This document shows, piece by piece, positions 1 to 9,305 of a stretch of DNA of 64,000 nt. The stretch is from Bacillota bacterium (lineage in GTDB: Bacteria; Bacillota; UBA4882; UBA8346). The stretch spans positions 1 to 64,000 of the forward strand of contig JAKOTQ010000001.1 in NCBI GenBank assembly GCA_029776205.1. The letters are read 5' to 3'. Position 1 is the stretch's first letter. Each line of letters starts with the position of its first letter. The translations under genes were made by a program, and so were the position numbers. Under the pieces are notes generated by a model, which made no database searches, was not told the DNA's origin, and worked only from the letters and a program-made list of their open reading frames with translations.

Positions 1-279
<279 letters not shown>

Positions 280-505
280 ATCTTTTATTCCTCGCCGTAC
301 CAGCCAGGTATGCCTGGCCAATACAGGATTCATTTCATTTTACAGAGCCTTTGACTTAGCTCTTTTACTTCTTCAACCGCATCTGGTTTCTCAACCAGAT
401 ACCATTGACAGGTTTCGTGTTTTTTCTTGAAGACTTACCAATCTTCATTACTGTTCAGTTTTCAAGGTTCATTTCTCGGTGCCGACGTTCAGAGGCGACT
501 TTTAT

Positions 506-534
506 ATCTTATCACAAACCGTTTTTCATGTCAA
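506..534 (-). promoter_or_regulatory. rRNA promoter P2 (proximal)
   Basis: On the minus strand TTGACA (529-534) and TAAGAT (506-511) are separated by exactly 17 bp. It reads toward the 16S gene with a leader of about 220 nt. The leader contains a stretch around 450-470 resembling the TGAACCTTGAAAACTGAACA element often seen in Firmicute rRNA leaders. Confidence 0.8.
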
Positions 535-610
535 GCTGGTATTTTTTGTTTTCTGTATCTCGTTGCTGCTTCGCTTGGTTTTTTGTACTGCGGTTCGTGA
601 CAGCTTTTAT

Positions 611-639
611 ATATTAGCACGGCTCTTAAAATCAGTCAA
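611..639 (-). promoter_or_regulatory. rRNA promoter P1 (distal)
   Basis: On the minus strand TTGACT (634-639) and TAATAT (611-616) are 17 bp apart, about 100 bp upstream of P2. The tandem arrangement is typical of rRNA operons. No protein gene is supported in 280-733; the short frames there are accidental. Confidence 0.75.
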
Positions 640-733
640 GGACTTTTTTTAACTTTTTCAACTATTATCATCTTATATTTTTCAAATAAATATACGTTCA
701 TTTTATAAACAATCGAGTTAATGTTGTATGTTT

Positions 734-1762
734 TTATAATGTATCGATAAACTCCAGCCAAAACTTTTTATCGGCCAATTGCCGGTCAAGCTTCTCCAAA
801 AACCGAAAGACCGTCCATTCTGTTCGATTGAAATAATACCGTTCCGCCAGCCGATAAATGTTCCAAGGGAAATGAAGCAACGCTTTGATAATTTCATACT
901 CTTCAAAGGATATAGCAAAGTAGGCCTGATACCACTCCCACATCTGACGAAACCACAGTTTCGACCATTGGTTGAAACGGCCGCTTTTTATCAGTAATAT
1001 AGCAAAATCAACGATACTCATGTCGTAACAGCAGTTTTTGAGATGTAAAATATAAACGATGCCTTGCCGATCCACATGAATATTTCCCCGGGTCAAATTA
1101 TAAATGATTAATCGGCAGCCCGATTCACTTAAAATCTTCGAATATTCTGACTTGGCCAATAATTCATATCCTTGTCGGGCTTTTTCAAGAATGAAGGGAT
1201 ATTCTCTTAAAAACAACTCATCAAACCGCGTCGGGCGCAGCCGGTGATTGGCCAACATTTCAAAGGATTGTAGATTGTCGATGGCATTTTTCATTACATC
1301 AAGAAAATTGTGATATTTCTCTTCCGTTTTTTCAATCTCCGGAAATAATTCCAGTTCCATCGCCATCCGCCGGAACTGAGCAACCCTGTGAACCATCCCT
1401 TGTAAATCTCTATCTTTTCGATAAGAAACCGGTTGAAGTTCAGGCCAATCCGTCAAATAAAACCAAGTACGATCATCCAATTTTCCATACATTCGGCCAT
1501 CATTGAGCGGTAGTGGATATAAAAATCCATCCATCTTTCGCTCCTTGCAGATTGCAAACAACCGGCTTTGGCCAATTAAAACTTTCTCCGGGCCACGAAA
1601 AATCCATAAAGCCTTTGGACCGTTTACAGTATAAACCAAATAACCGTGCCGGTTATACTGGACCAGATCCATGATTTCAAAGGAAACGACCTGTAGAATT
1701 TCAAAGGGAATACCGTATGTATCTAATGCCTGATATAAGCGAAATTCCTTTTGATTCACCAC
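734..1762 (-). CDS. CotS-like spore coat kinase homologue, degenerate
   Basis: A 342-residue protein with the overall plan of the CotS/YutH branch of aminoglycoside-phosphotransferase-like kinases. The C-terminal part (about residues 255-342) has the family's run of FP..IYRLAERYYFNRTEW and KLDRQ segments. The catalytic loop, normally HGDxxxxN, reads IYNLTRGN, so the catalytic Asp is Asn and the His is lost. The metal-binding Asp region reads YILHL. It is therefore likely a pseudokinase. Two GTG codons (1762 and 1759) follow a GAGG ribosome site. It lies 6 bp behind the companion kinase-like gene, so the two are probably co-transcribed. A spore-coat role is inferred from the family only. Confidence 0.7.
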   Translation of the reverse strand: MVNQKEFRLYQALDTYGIPFEILQVVSFEIMDLVQYNRHGYLVYTVNGPKALWIFRGPEKVLIGQSRLFAICKERKMDGFLYPLPLNDGRMYGKLDDRTWFYLTDWPELQPVSYRKDRDLQGMVHRVAQFRRMAMELELFPEIEKTEEKYHNFLDVMKNAIDNLQSFEMLANHRLRPTRFDELFLREYPFILEKARQGYELLAKSEYSKILSESGCRLIIYNLTRGNIHVDRQGIVYILHLKNCCYDMSIVDFAILLIKSGRFNQWSKLWFRQMWEWYQAYFAISFEEYEIIKALLHFPWNIYRLAERYYFNRTEWTVFRFLEKLDRQLADKKFWLEFIDTL

Positions 1763-1768
1763 ATATCC

Positions 1769-3277
1769 TCACTTTTTGATTGGTGTCGGAAATTTGGACC
1801 AGCTTAACAGCTGATTTTGAGGCTTTGGTACCGGAGCCGGTTCATTTTTTTCCAAATCCTCCGCAGGGCTGTTATCAACCTTTTCTACCGGACTATCCTT
1901 TTCTTTAGCTTCCGTCAATTCTTCAGCCTGCGCTTCATCCAGTTCGACGGTTTCTTCGGTGGGCGGCTGAACATTTTCAATAATCTCAAAACCACCCAAT
2001 TCCGCACTTAATCCCAATTGCTCCACACCGGAGGCACCCTCCATGATATTCCCGTCTCTTCCGCCAAAGACCCGGTCCTCCGATATATTGGTCAATCGTT
2101 CAAGCACATCCTTTGGAAGCCGTTGTTCGCTCTTCACGTGAATCAACGAATCAAACTGCCGAGCCGTAAAACCTCCCCAGGTTTCCATCGGTGAAAGCAC
2201 CATCGAAATTTTTCCACGGTCATCGGAGATCTTATCGGAACTAACCCGGGATTTCGCCCAGCGCTTCTCCGTGCCCAAGTCCCGCCACACCTTAGCCAGG
2301 CAACGTTCTTTCCGTTTCAACTCTTTTCTCGCCTCCTTAATTTCTTTATATTCCAACGTTTCGGCATTTTCTTCCCGCAGCAATTGAACAATCCGTTTCG
2401 GGTATTGCAGCATGGCTTTGAGGGCTTCATATTCTTCAGGCCAAAACGGTTGCAGCCTGGAATATTCATTAATCAGGTAAACAATCCATTCCGGTTCCCA
2501 GATACCGACATCATTGATCAATGCAGCTAAGTCAGCAATTTTCGGTTGAAAGGAAAGATGTTCCCAATCCAATAAATAAAAATCTTTATCTTTCCAAATA
2601 ATTTTCGCGGCAGTTAAATTTCCATGCCCAATCACCCCCGAACGAAGGTGATGGTCAAACAGATTGTTGATTCCCGATTTCCAAATCGCAAGACAATCCG
2701 TCAACAAGTCGCCAATCTCTTTCTTACACCCATGAATTTCTTTCCGAACCTTCTCATGGAAAAGGTCTTCCGGCAACTCTTGGATCCGTTTCATTTCCCC
2801 TTCCCATTCATGTTCGATTGTACTCCAACGATCTCGGTAAATCTCGATCCCTTTATTCTCCCGGTAATCTTTCCCACAACGGTATAACTCAGCTAAAATT
2901 TCCGCAACCCGGCCAATAGCTGCCGGATCTCCCGGCGAAAAACTTTCCCCTGTAAACTCCCAGGGCTGAATCAGAAAACAAGAATCGTTCTCCTCCCAAA
3001 TGATCGTTTTCTGCCAGGAAACTGCCCAATTGGCAAAGGAACGTTCCTCAAGGTAAAGCAGAATACTCCGGATCCACTGCAATTCACCTTTTTCATAAGG
3101 GACCATGCTCAGTCGGAACCAACCTTCAGCAGTCGCTACATAAACCCCCTGATCATCTTTAAAATAACGTCTTGGTTTCAACCCTAACCGGTTAAAAATC
3201 GGGAACCAGTTTTTATATTCGGCACAAATTGCATCAAAGATCCGGAGAGGCTTATCTTCCAATGAATTTTTCCCCAT
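1769..3277 (-). CDS. CotS-like kinase homologue with long acidic C-terminal tail
   Basis: 502 residues when started at the ATG at 3277, which has AGGAGGTG 8 nt upstream; an ATG-equivalent further upstream lacks such a site. The N-terminal two thirds resemble CotS/APH-fold kinases. The catalytic loop is HGNLTAAK instead of HGDxxxxN, while the metal-binding motif LLDWE is retained. Helices such as EEYEALKAMLQYPKRI match the CotS C-lobe. Beyond about residue 340 there is a Lys/Arg/Glu-rich helix and then a Glu/Pro/Ala-rich, low-complexity tail of about 100 residues. The Asp-to-Asn change suggests loss of phosphotransfer, as in the downstream neighbour. The role is unknown; spore coat assembly is an inference. 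Confidence 0.7.
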   Translation of the reverse strand: MGKNSLEDKPLRIFDAICAEYKNWFPIFNRLGLKPRRYFKDDQGVYVATAEGWFRLSMVPYEKGELQWIRSILLYLEERSFANWAVSWQKTIIWEENDSCFLIQPWEFTGESFSPGDPAAIGRVAEILAELYRCGKDYRENKGIEIYRDRWSTIEHEWEGEMKRIQELPEDLFHEKVRKEIHGCKKEIGDLLTDCLAIWKSGINNLFDHHLRSGVIGHGNLTAAKIIWKDKDFYLLDWEHLSFQPKIADLAALINDVGIWEPEWIVYLINEYSRLQPFWPEEYEALKAMLQYPKRIVQLLREENAETLEYKEIKEARKELKRKERCLAKVWRDLGTEKRWAKSRVSSDKISDDRGKISMVLSPMETWGGFTARQFDSLIHVKSEQRLPKDVLERLTNISEDRVFGGRDGNIMEGASGVEQLGLSAELGGFEIIENVQPPTEETVELDEAQAEELTEAKEKDSPVEKVDNSPAEDLEKNEPAPVPKPQNQLLSWSKFPTPIKK

Positions 3278-3518
3278 CACACCGACACCTCCTGGGACTT
3301 TCGCATAATAGTATATTCCAGTCCCGTTCGTTGAGACCAATCATCCGGAACCTTCCGGCAAGAGTATTCATAAAATATCCTATGCTAAAGTCCGCTTTTA
3401 TAGAAGAACCGGTATTCAGGCGCGTTCGTTATGCCCCCAGGTCTTTTTATCAACAGCTTCACCATACATTTATTAAATAAGACCATTGTTCAATATCTCG
3501 CTAAGGAGGAAGCAGTCA

Positions 3519-4529
3519 TTGGAAATCCGCAGCAGGGCCCCTTTGCGCATTAGCTTTGCAGGGGGCGGAACCGATATTGAACCCTATTTGTCAGAGAAAG
3601 GAGGCGTGGTTCTCAGTACAACCATCAATCGTTACAGTTACGGGACTTTGTTACCCCGAACCGATCAGGAAATTCAGATCGAGTCGTTGGATGTGGAGAT
3701 GTTCGCGAAGTTTTTAGCTTCTCAAAAACTGGATTTCAACGGACAACTCGATCTGATCAAAGCAGTCCTTCGCAAATTTGAAGGCTGGAAGCAGGGATTT
3801 TCTTTGTTCTTACACAGCGATGCCCCACCTGGCAGCGGTTTGGGTTCGTCCTCAACCATGGTTGTCACACTGCTGGGATTATTCCGCCAATGGCTCAATT
3901 TACCCTGGTCTAACTATGATCTGGCCAATCTGGCTTATGAGATTGAACGGGTCGATTTGGGGATCCGAGGCGGGAAACAAGACCAATATGCTGCGGTTTT
4001 TGGAGGGTTTAACTTCATTGAGTTTTATCACGACCAAACCATCGTAAATCCCCTGAAGATCAATCCCTCGATCCTCAATGAACTGGAGTACCATCTTTTG
4101 CTTTGTTATACCGGAAAAACCAGGCTCTCTGCCAATATCATCGCCAGCCAAGTGGAAAGCTACTTAAAAAAAGAAAAGAGTTCTTTACATGCTTTGGATC
4201 AACTGAAGGAAATAACGATAGCCATGAAAAACGCCTTACTAACAGGAAGACTCAATCAATTCGGCGATCTTCTCCACGAAGCCTGGATGCAGAAAAAACA
4301 ATTGGCTGGTGCCATCACCACCGAAAAAATTGATACCCTTTATCATTTAGCATTAAGCAAAGGAGCTTTGGGCGGAAAAATCCTTGGTGCCGGAGGAGGT
4401 GGCTATCTGCTTCTTTACTGTCCTTATAACAAAAAACATATCATCGCTTCCGAACTGGAACGGGTAGGCGCCCAGATTACACGCTTTAGTTTCGACACCC
4501 AGGGGCTCGTCACTTGGAGAGTCCACTAA
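3519..4529 (+). CDS. hddA: GHMP kinase, D-glycero-D-manno-heptose 7-phosphate kinase type
   Basis: About 336 residues from a TTG start at 3519 with AAGGAGG 9 nt upstream; an ATG at 3486 in frame has no ribosome site. The protein has the GHMP order: N-terminal RAPLRISFAGGGTD, the ATP-binding PPGSGLGSSST loop (about 103-113), and a C-terminal GKILGAGGGGYLLL loop. This combination is characteristic of HddA, which phosphorylates heptose 7-phosphate at C1 in the GDP-heptose route. The next gene is a GmhB-type phosphatase, which supports the pathway. Fucokinase-like GHMP enzymes share the motifs, so substrate is not certain. Confidence 0.82.
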   Translation: MEIRSRAPLRISFAGGGTDIEPYLSEKGGVVLSTTINRYSYGTLLPRTDQEIQIESLDVEMFAKFLASQKLDFNGQLDLIKAVLRKFEGWKQGFSLFLHSDAPPGSGLGSSSTMVVTLLGLFRQWLNLPWSNYDLANLAYEIERVDLGIRGGKQDQYAAVFGGFNFIEFYHDQTIVNPLKINPSILNELEYHLLLCYTGKTRLSANIIASQVESYLKKEKSSLHALDQLKEITIAMKNALLTGRLNQFGDLLHEAWMQKKQLAGAITTEKIDTLYHLALSKGALGGKILGAGGGGYLLLYCPYNKKHIIASELERVGAQITRFSFDTQGLVTWRVH

Positions 4530-4558
4530 CCATTTAACATTGAATGAGGCGAATATCA

Positions 4559-5248
4559 ATGAGTACCTTAACATATCGTTGTGATGATCCGGTTTCCCAC
4601 TACGGGCCGAGTCCGTGGAAACGGCCGGCTGTTTTTTTTGACCGGGACGGAACCCTCATCGAAGAACATCATTATTTAAACTCCATTTCCGATATTCGCA
4701 TTTTACCCGGTGTTCTTCAAGGGCTCCGCAAACTCAAATTTACCGGTTGGCCGTTGTATATCATTACCAACCAAGCCGGCGTCGCTCATGGTTATTTCAG
4801 CGAAAAGCAATTAGCCGAGATCCATCAGTATTTACTGCATATCTTCGAACGCCACCATATCCATTTCCAAGGATTATTCTATTGTCCCCACCACCCCAAA
4901 TCCGAAAACAGCGTTTATCAACGGGACTGCTTTGGCCGAAAACCGAAGCCGGGGTTGATTTTGAAAGCTGCCGAAATCGATAACCTCGATTTGGCCAACA
5001 GTTATGTCATCGGAGATAAGCTCATTGATATTCAAGCCGGAAAAGCCGGTGGCACAAAAACCATCTTGATTCTAACCGGATATGGCCGAAATGAACGATT
5101 GCAAATCACTGAGTTTAACCATCCGGACTTTATTGCTGGCGATTTCATTCAAGCTGTTAACTGGATTTTGAAAGATTGGAACCAGAGCCGCCACCGCATA
5201 TTCATTGAAGAAAACCAGTCAAATTATAAAAGGAGCGGAACAATTTGA
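4559..5248 (+). CDS. gmhB: HAD phosphatase, D-glycero-D-manno-heptose 1,7-bisphosphate 7-phosphatase type
   Basis: 229 residues from the ATG at 4559 (GAGG upstream); an alternative ATG lies at 4544. The HAD motif FFDRDGTL is at about 26-33, TNQAG at about 70-74 and the GDKLIDI motif IV near 165. The GmhB zinc loop is present as CPHHP (Cys109, His111) and DCFGRKPKPG (Cys124), but the position that is usually the fourth ligand Cys is Gly126. It removes the C7 phosphate in GDP-heptose synthesis for surface glycans. It sits between hddA and a glycosyltransferase, and its stop overlaps the next start. Confidence 0.85.
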   Translation: MSTLTYRCDDPVSHYGPSPWKRPAVFFDRDGTLIEEHHYLNSISDIRILPGVLQGLRKLKFTGWPLYIITNQAGVAHGYFSEKQLAEIHQYLLHIFERHHIHFQGLFYCPHHPKSENSVYQRDCFGRKPKPGLILKAAEIDNLDLANSYVIGDKLIDIQAGKAGGTKTILILTGYGRNERLQITEFNHPDFIAGDFIQAVNWILKDWNQSRHRIFIEENQSNYKRSGTI

Positions 5249-6369
5249 AAATTGCCATCGAAGCCCGTCCCATTCAATGGTCCCATGGAACCGGAATCGG
5301 AAATTATACTTATTTTTTAATTCAGAAGCTATCCGAACTCGACCAAGAGAATGCTTACACCTTTTTATGGCCGGATGATCAACCCATCTCCACTCTTCCG
5401 TTTCATCGGGAGTTTACCTATTATACCCTGCCCAAAGACGATGCCCGGGAAGAAACGGAAATTCCCCTGTGGCTCAAATCTGAAGAAGCAGACCTGTTTC
5501 ATTTGCCGCAGAACGGATTCCGCACACCGAAGCTTTCAGGAAAAACCAAAATCATCGTGACCATTCACGATCTGATCCCCTACTTTGTTCCTGAAATGGT
5601 TCGAACCAGCTTTTTAAAACGATTTATGGATGAAATGCCGTTTATAGTAGAACGGGCCGACCATATCACCACCGTTTCTGAAACATCGAAACAGGATATT
5701 ATCCGGTTGTTTGGAGTTCGTCCCGATAAAATTACCGTGATCCCTTCGGCTCCCAGCCCATCAATGCGGGAATATCCCGAACCCGCCGTGAAAGAACAGG
5801 TCCTCAAAAAATTCAACTTGAGCAAACCGTTCATTCTGTATGTTGGAGGCTTGAATCCCCGCAAAAATGTGGCCGAACTCATTTATGCCTATTCCAAAAT
5901 CCATCGGGATCTTCCGGAAGAGCGTAAACTGGTCATTCCGGGAGCGCCGGGCAAACATTTAAGCCGATTACAATTACTGGCCGAAGCACTAAATATCGAG
6001 GAAAACGTAATATTCCCCGGCTTTATCTCCGCCGATGATCTTCCCTGGCTCTATAATGGTGCAGCTTTGTTTGTCTACCCGTCGTTATATGAAGGTTTTG
6101 GTTTACCCCCCATTGAAGCCATGGCATGCGGCGTACCGGTCATCACCTCCAATGTTTCTTCTTTACCGGAAGTAGCAGGAGAAGCAGCTCTAACCATCAA
6201 TCCTTATGATACCTTAGCTTTAGCTGATGCGATGTTCCGTGTCTTAACCCAACACGAACTGGCAGAATCTTTACGCAAAAAAGGACGTCTCCATTGCCAA
6301 CGATATACGTGGCAAGGAAACGCCCTTCGTATGCTGGAGGTTTACCACAAGGTAGCCGGCCAAACATGA
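5245..6369 (+). CDS. Glycosyltransferase family 4 (GT-B fold)
   Basis: 374 residues. The start is the TTG at 5245 with AAAAGGAG upstream, overlapping the stop of the preceding gmhB by 4 nt. The N-terminal half carries KTKIIVTIHDLIPY and HITTVSETSKQDI, typical acceptor-side segments. The C-terminal half has ILYVGGLNPRKN, PGFISADDLPWLYNGA and the retaining-glycosyltransferase EX7E signature in YEGFGLPPIEAMACG. It is most similar to mannosyl/rhamnosyl-type GT4 enzymes. Given its operon with heptose genes, it probably adds a sugar (perhaps heptose) to an S-layer glycan or LPS-like polymer. Donor and acceptor cannot be read from the sequence. Confidence 0.85.
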   Translation: MKIAIEARPIQWSHGTGIGNYTYFLIQKLSELDQENAYTFLWPDDQPISTLPFHREFTYYTLPKDDAREETEIPLWLKSEEADLFHLPQNGFRTPKLSGKTKIIVTIHDLIPYFVPEMVRTSFLKRFMDEMPFIVERADHITTVSETSKQDIIRLFGVRPDKITVIPSAPSPSMREYPEPAVKEQVLKKFNLSKPFILYVGGLNPRKNVAELIYAYSKIHRDLPEERKLVIPGAPGKHLSRLQLLAEALNIEENVIFPGFISADDLPWLYNGAALFVYPSLYEGFGLPPIEAMACGVPVITSNVSSLPEVAGEAALTINPYDTLALADAMFRVLTQHELAESLRKKGRLHCQRYTWQGNALRMLEVYHKVAGQT

Positions 6370-6435
6370 GGCCGTCACCGACGTAAAACATAATTCATTA
6401 AAGTAAGTAATATCCCATCAATAAAAGCTTCGGTA

Positions 6436-7596
6436 CTAAGACTCAGCAACTCGCTCTTCGGTTTTTTTCGGAGGCCGCGGCCCAAAATACTGATACAATT
6501 GACATTCAATCCGTCCATTATAAAGTTTGCGGCGGCGATCCGCCGGTTTCCCATAAATTTGCTCAAACCTGGGATGGGCCGTTAAGATATAAAAGGACCA
6601 GGTTTCCAAAGCATCAAAAACCTTTCGCATTTGCCGGTAAAGAGCCTCCACCTCCGCCTTTTCCCCAATCCGTTCACCATATGGCGGATTGCAAATCACG
6701 CATCCATATTTATAACTGCTGCGTAAGTCCGCCAAAGCCAGCCTTTGCAGATGGATCTGTTCATCCAGGCCAGCCAGCTTTCGATGATATCGAGCCATAC
6801 TTAAAACCTTTTCATCGATATCGGTCCCAATAATCTTTAATTTACGGTCCTTCACCATACTATCCCAGGCCTCTTCCCGCGTTGAATTCCAAATTGACTT
6901 TGGAATTTGCGGCCAGGACTCGGAAGCAAAATTACGGTTTAGCCCCGGTGCCATGTTTAGGCCGATCATTGCTGCCTCAATCGGAATCGTCCCGGACCCG
7001 CAAAAGGGATCAATCAATACCCGGTCCGGATTCCAATAACTCAGCTGGATCATCGCTGCAGCCAAAGTCTCTTTTAAGGGGGCCTGACTCGACAATTTCC
7101 GGTATCCCCGTTTATGAAGCCCTGCTCCGCTGGTATCCAATGTCAGAGTAGCCACATCTTTTAATAACGCCACTTCAATCGTATATTTGGGGCCGGTTTC
7201 CTCAAACCACTGTTTCTTGTAAAATTGCTTTAACCGTTCAACAATGGCTTTTTTCACAATGGCTTGACAATCCGAAACACTAAAGAGTTTGGATTTCACT
7301 GATTTACCTTCCACCGGAAAGCAGGCATCAGCCTCCAACCACCTTTCCCAAGGCAAAGCTTTGGTTTGTTCAAACAATTCCTCAAAAGATAACGCCTTAA
7401 ACTCGCCCATCCGAATCAAAACCCGATCTGCACTACGCAGCCACAAATTACACCGGGCAATGGCCGATTCGTCAGCTCGAAATACCACCCTGGAGTTTTC
7501 AACATGTACCGGGCCATAACCTAAAGCCTCGACCTCACGGGCCACTACTTTTTCCAGACCAAACGTTGCTGTAGCAATTACATCGAAATCCGCCAT
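6436..7596 (-). CDS. THUMP-domain class I SAM-dependent RNA methyltransferase (RlmL/YpsC type)
   Basis: 386 residues. The N-terminal third is a ferredoxin-like plus THUMP RNA-binding module (VIATATFGLEKVVAREVEALGY to about residue 160). The C-terminal part is a Rossmann methyltransferase with LIDPFCGSGTIPIEAAMIG (SAM site, about 195-213) and the CNPPYGERIG catalytic motif (about 305-314), which is the N2-guanine type NPPY. The family methylates guanines in 23S rRNA, as does the N-terminal half of E. coli RlmL. It converges with the glycosyltransferase gene across a 66-bp gap in which no clear terminator is seen. Confidence 0.88.
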   Translation of the reverse strand: MADFDVIATATFGLEKVVAREVEALGYGPVHVENSRVVFRADESAIARCNLWLRSADRVLIRMGEFKALSFEELFEQTKALPWERWLEADACFPVEGKSVKSKLFSVSDCQAIVKKAIVERLKQFYKKQWFEETGPKYTIEVALLKDVATLTLDTSGAGLHKRGYRKLSSQAPLKETLAAAMIQLSYWNPDRVLIDPFCGSGTIPIEAAMIGLNMAPGLNRNFASESWPQIPKSIWNSTREEAWDSMVKDRKLKIIGTDIDEKVLSMARYHRKLAGLDEQIHLQRLALADLRSSYKYGCVICNPPYGERIGEKAEVEALYRQMRKVFDALETWSFYILTAHPRFEQIYGKPADRRRKLYNGRIECQLYQYFGPRPPKKTEERVAES

Positions 7597-7689
7597 TCAA
7601 CCATCCTCTTACATTTCTATATCCAAATCCAGTATCTCCGTTTTTTATCGAAAAGATCCGCTCCGGATCATATTTTTAAATATACAAAT

Positions 7690-7716
7690 CAGAAAACCCC
7701 GGTCAAAAGACCGGGG
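7690..7716 (-). terminator. Intrinsic terminator of the cold-shock gene
   Basis: On the minus strand an 8-bp perfect stem CCCCGGTC / GACCGGGG with a 4-nt loop (7697-7716) is followed by TTTTCTGATTTG. It lies about 30 bp past the stop of the csp gene. Confidence 0.85.
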
Positions 7717-7747
7717 ATAGTTATCGGTTATATTAAAATAATTGATA

Positions 7748-7945
7748 TTAAGCTAAAGTAACTCTAGCAGCTTGAGGACCGCGGTCACCTTCTACGATGT
7801 CGAACTCAACCAGTTGGCCTTCTTCTAAAGTTTTGAAGCCATCCATTTCAATCGCGGAAAAGTGAACGAATACATCCTTACCGCCTTCTCTTTCAATAAA
7901 CCCATAACCCTTTTCCGCATTAAACCATTTTACCTTACCTTGCAT
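7748..7945 (-). CDS. csp: Cold-shock protein (CspA/CspB family)
   Basis: 65 residues, the usual length for a single cold-shock domain. The ATG at 7945 has AGGAGG 8 nt upstream; the open frame extends further but only leader sequence lies there. RNP1 (KGYGFIE) and RNP2 (VFVHFSAI) single-strand nucleic-acid-binding motifs are intact. It acts as an RNA chaperone or transcription antiterminator. The messenger has an untranslated leader of about 85 nt behind a consensus-like promoter at 8037-8065, which is typical for cold-inducible csp genes. Confidence 0.96.
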   Translation of the reverse strand: MQGKVKWFNAEKGYGFIEREGGKDVFVHFSAIEMDGFKTLEEGQLVEFDIVEGDRGPQAARVTLA

Positions 7946-8036
7946 TAAAACATTCCTCCTAAGAAAAATCTCGTGGATTTTCTTCAGCTTACAACATTCG
8001 AAACGAAGTTGTACTACCAAGGCAAACCACAAGAAC

Positions 8037-8065
8037 ACTATAGCATAGGGACTATCTAAAGTCAA
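8037..8065 (-). promoter_or_regulatory. Promoter of the cold-shock gene
   Basis: Minus strand TTGACT (8060-8065) and TATAGT (8037-8042) with a 17-bp spacer. The predicted start near 8030 gives a leader of about 85 nt containing complementary segments around 7985-8020. Confidence 0.75.
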
Positions 8066-8069
8066 ACAA

Positions 8070-8100
8070 AAGAAAAAACTCCATCCCACAAAAGATGGAT
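8070..8100 (-). terminator. Intrinsic terminator after neuB
   Basis: Minus strand TCCATC (8094-8099) pairs with GATGGA (8080-8085) across an 8-nt loop, followed by GTTTTTTCTTTTG. It begins about 20 bp after the neuB stop and overlaps the -35 side of the csp promoter region. Confidence 0.6.
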
Positions 8101-8120
8101 TTCTGTAAAGCCGCATCCAG

Positions 8121-9167
8121 CTATTGAAGTTTATCCCATGTAAGTATTTCGTTGGCGGCAATATTTCGTTTCGCTTTACGTCCCAGAACTTTATAAAGAT
8201 CCCGCGGTGAAATCCCAGTCCCCGGACGTTTCATCATCAGCATATCTTCAGTAATCACCGTATTGGCATCAATCGGAACCCGAGCAACAATACTGCGTCG
8301 GCCAAATTTTCGATAGGCCAGTTCAGCCGGTGTCGGGTCTTTCCGTTCCACACCCAGCATCAACTCTACCCGGCGGATATCCCGAACCATCTGCCCCATC
8401 TCATATGGATCCAGGGAAAACCGGTGATCTGGACCGGGAAGCTCTTTATTTAGCGTAAAATGCTTCTCAATGATACACGCTCCGGCTGCCACAGCCAACG
8501 GAGCAACCGCTCCTCCGACGGTATGGTCGGAAAAACCGATAGGTATCTGAAACTCTCTGCCCAATGCAGGAATAACCCGCAGATTGAGCTCTTCCAGTTT
8601 AGCCGGGTAGTTGGTCACACAATGAAGCAATGCCAGCTCCTCACAGCCATTTTCCTGAAGAACCGCCACGGCATGTTTAATCTCATCCAAACTGGACATA
8701 CCGGTTGATAAAATCACTGATCTTTTTTGCTTAGCAATGTATTTTAAAAAAGGATCATTGGTCAAATCTCCGGAAGCGATCTTAATGGCCGGAATCCCGC
8801 TCTGAACCAAAAAGTCCACATTTTCTTCATCAAAAGGCGTTGATAAAAAGTCAATCCCTAATCGCCGACAAAGATTGGCGATCTTGGTCAGGGTCTCATA
8901 GGACAACTCAAAATCCTGATGGAACTCTTCATCATGTTGGTCATTATGACAGGTGTCATCCTCACAGACGTAGGTATCCTCCATCGAAAGTAATTTATGG
9001 GTATCAAAACGGGAAACTTTGATGGCATCAACACCGGCTTTACAAGCCTCTTCCACCAATTTTATAGCCAAACCTTCTTTTCCATTATGATTCAGTCCCA
9101 GCTCTGCAATGATATAACAAGGTTGGTGTTGATTGATTACCCGCCGGCCAATATGGAATTCTCTCAT
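8121..9167 (-). CDS. neuB: N-acetylneuraminate synthase family protein (sialic-acid-like sugar synthase)
   Basis: 348 residues, normal NeuB length. The N-terminal TIM barrel carries [12 protein letters not shown] (about 18-29), DAIKVSRF and [10 protein letters not shown]. The FSDHTVG and [23 protein letters not shown] segments supply the metal-binding histidines. The C-terminal SAF (antifreeze-like) domain ends with [18 protein letters not shown]. The enzyme condenses phosphoenolpyruvate with an amino sugar to a nine-carbon nonulosonic acid (sialic, legionaminic or pseudaminic type); which one cannot be told. Start ATG has GGAGGTG upstream. No NeuA, NeuC or Psu neighbours are in the window, so the rest of the pathway is elsewhere. 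Confidence 0.92.
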   Translation of the reverse strand: MREFHIGRRVINQHQPCYIIAELGLNHNGKEGLAIKLVEEACKAGVDAIKVSRFDTHKLLSMEDTYVCEDDTCHNDQHDEEFHQDFELSYETLTKIANLCRRLGIDFLSTPFDEENVDFLVQSGIPAIKIASGDLTNDPFLKYIAKQKRSVILSTGMSSLDEIKHAVAVLQENGCEELALLHCVTNYPAKLEELNLRVIPALGREFQIPIGFSDHTVGGAVAPLAVAAGACIIEKHFTLNKELPGPDHRFSLDPYEMGQMVRDIRRVELMLGVERKDPTPAELAYRKFGRRSIVARVPIDANTVITEDMLMMKRPGTGISPRDLYKVLGRKAKRNIAANEILTWDKLQ

Positions 9168-9228
9168 GGTTCACCTCCAAACGTCATTATTTAAGCATCG
9201 TTCATTATTATCCCCCAAATTTCATAAC

Positions 9229-9257
9229 TTTACTTCTCCGATAACTACCGCTATAAT
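9229..9257 (+). promoter_or_regulatory. Promoter of the HAD gene at 9306
   Basis: TTTACT (9229-9234) and a perfect TATAAT (9252-9257) separated by 17 bp, reading rightward; predicted start near 9264. Confidence 0.7.
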
Positions 9258-9305
9258 ATCTGATATTAGAATTTCAAATACTTTATGAAATAACGGGGTC
9301 AAAAA

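Noticed and set aside
405-617. 70-residue frame on the plus strand in the rRNA leader
   Set aside because: It overlaps both rRNA promoters and has no ribosome site; composition is that of leader DNA.
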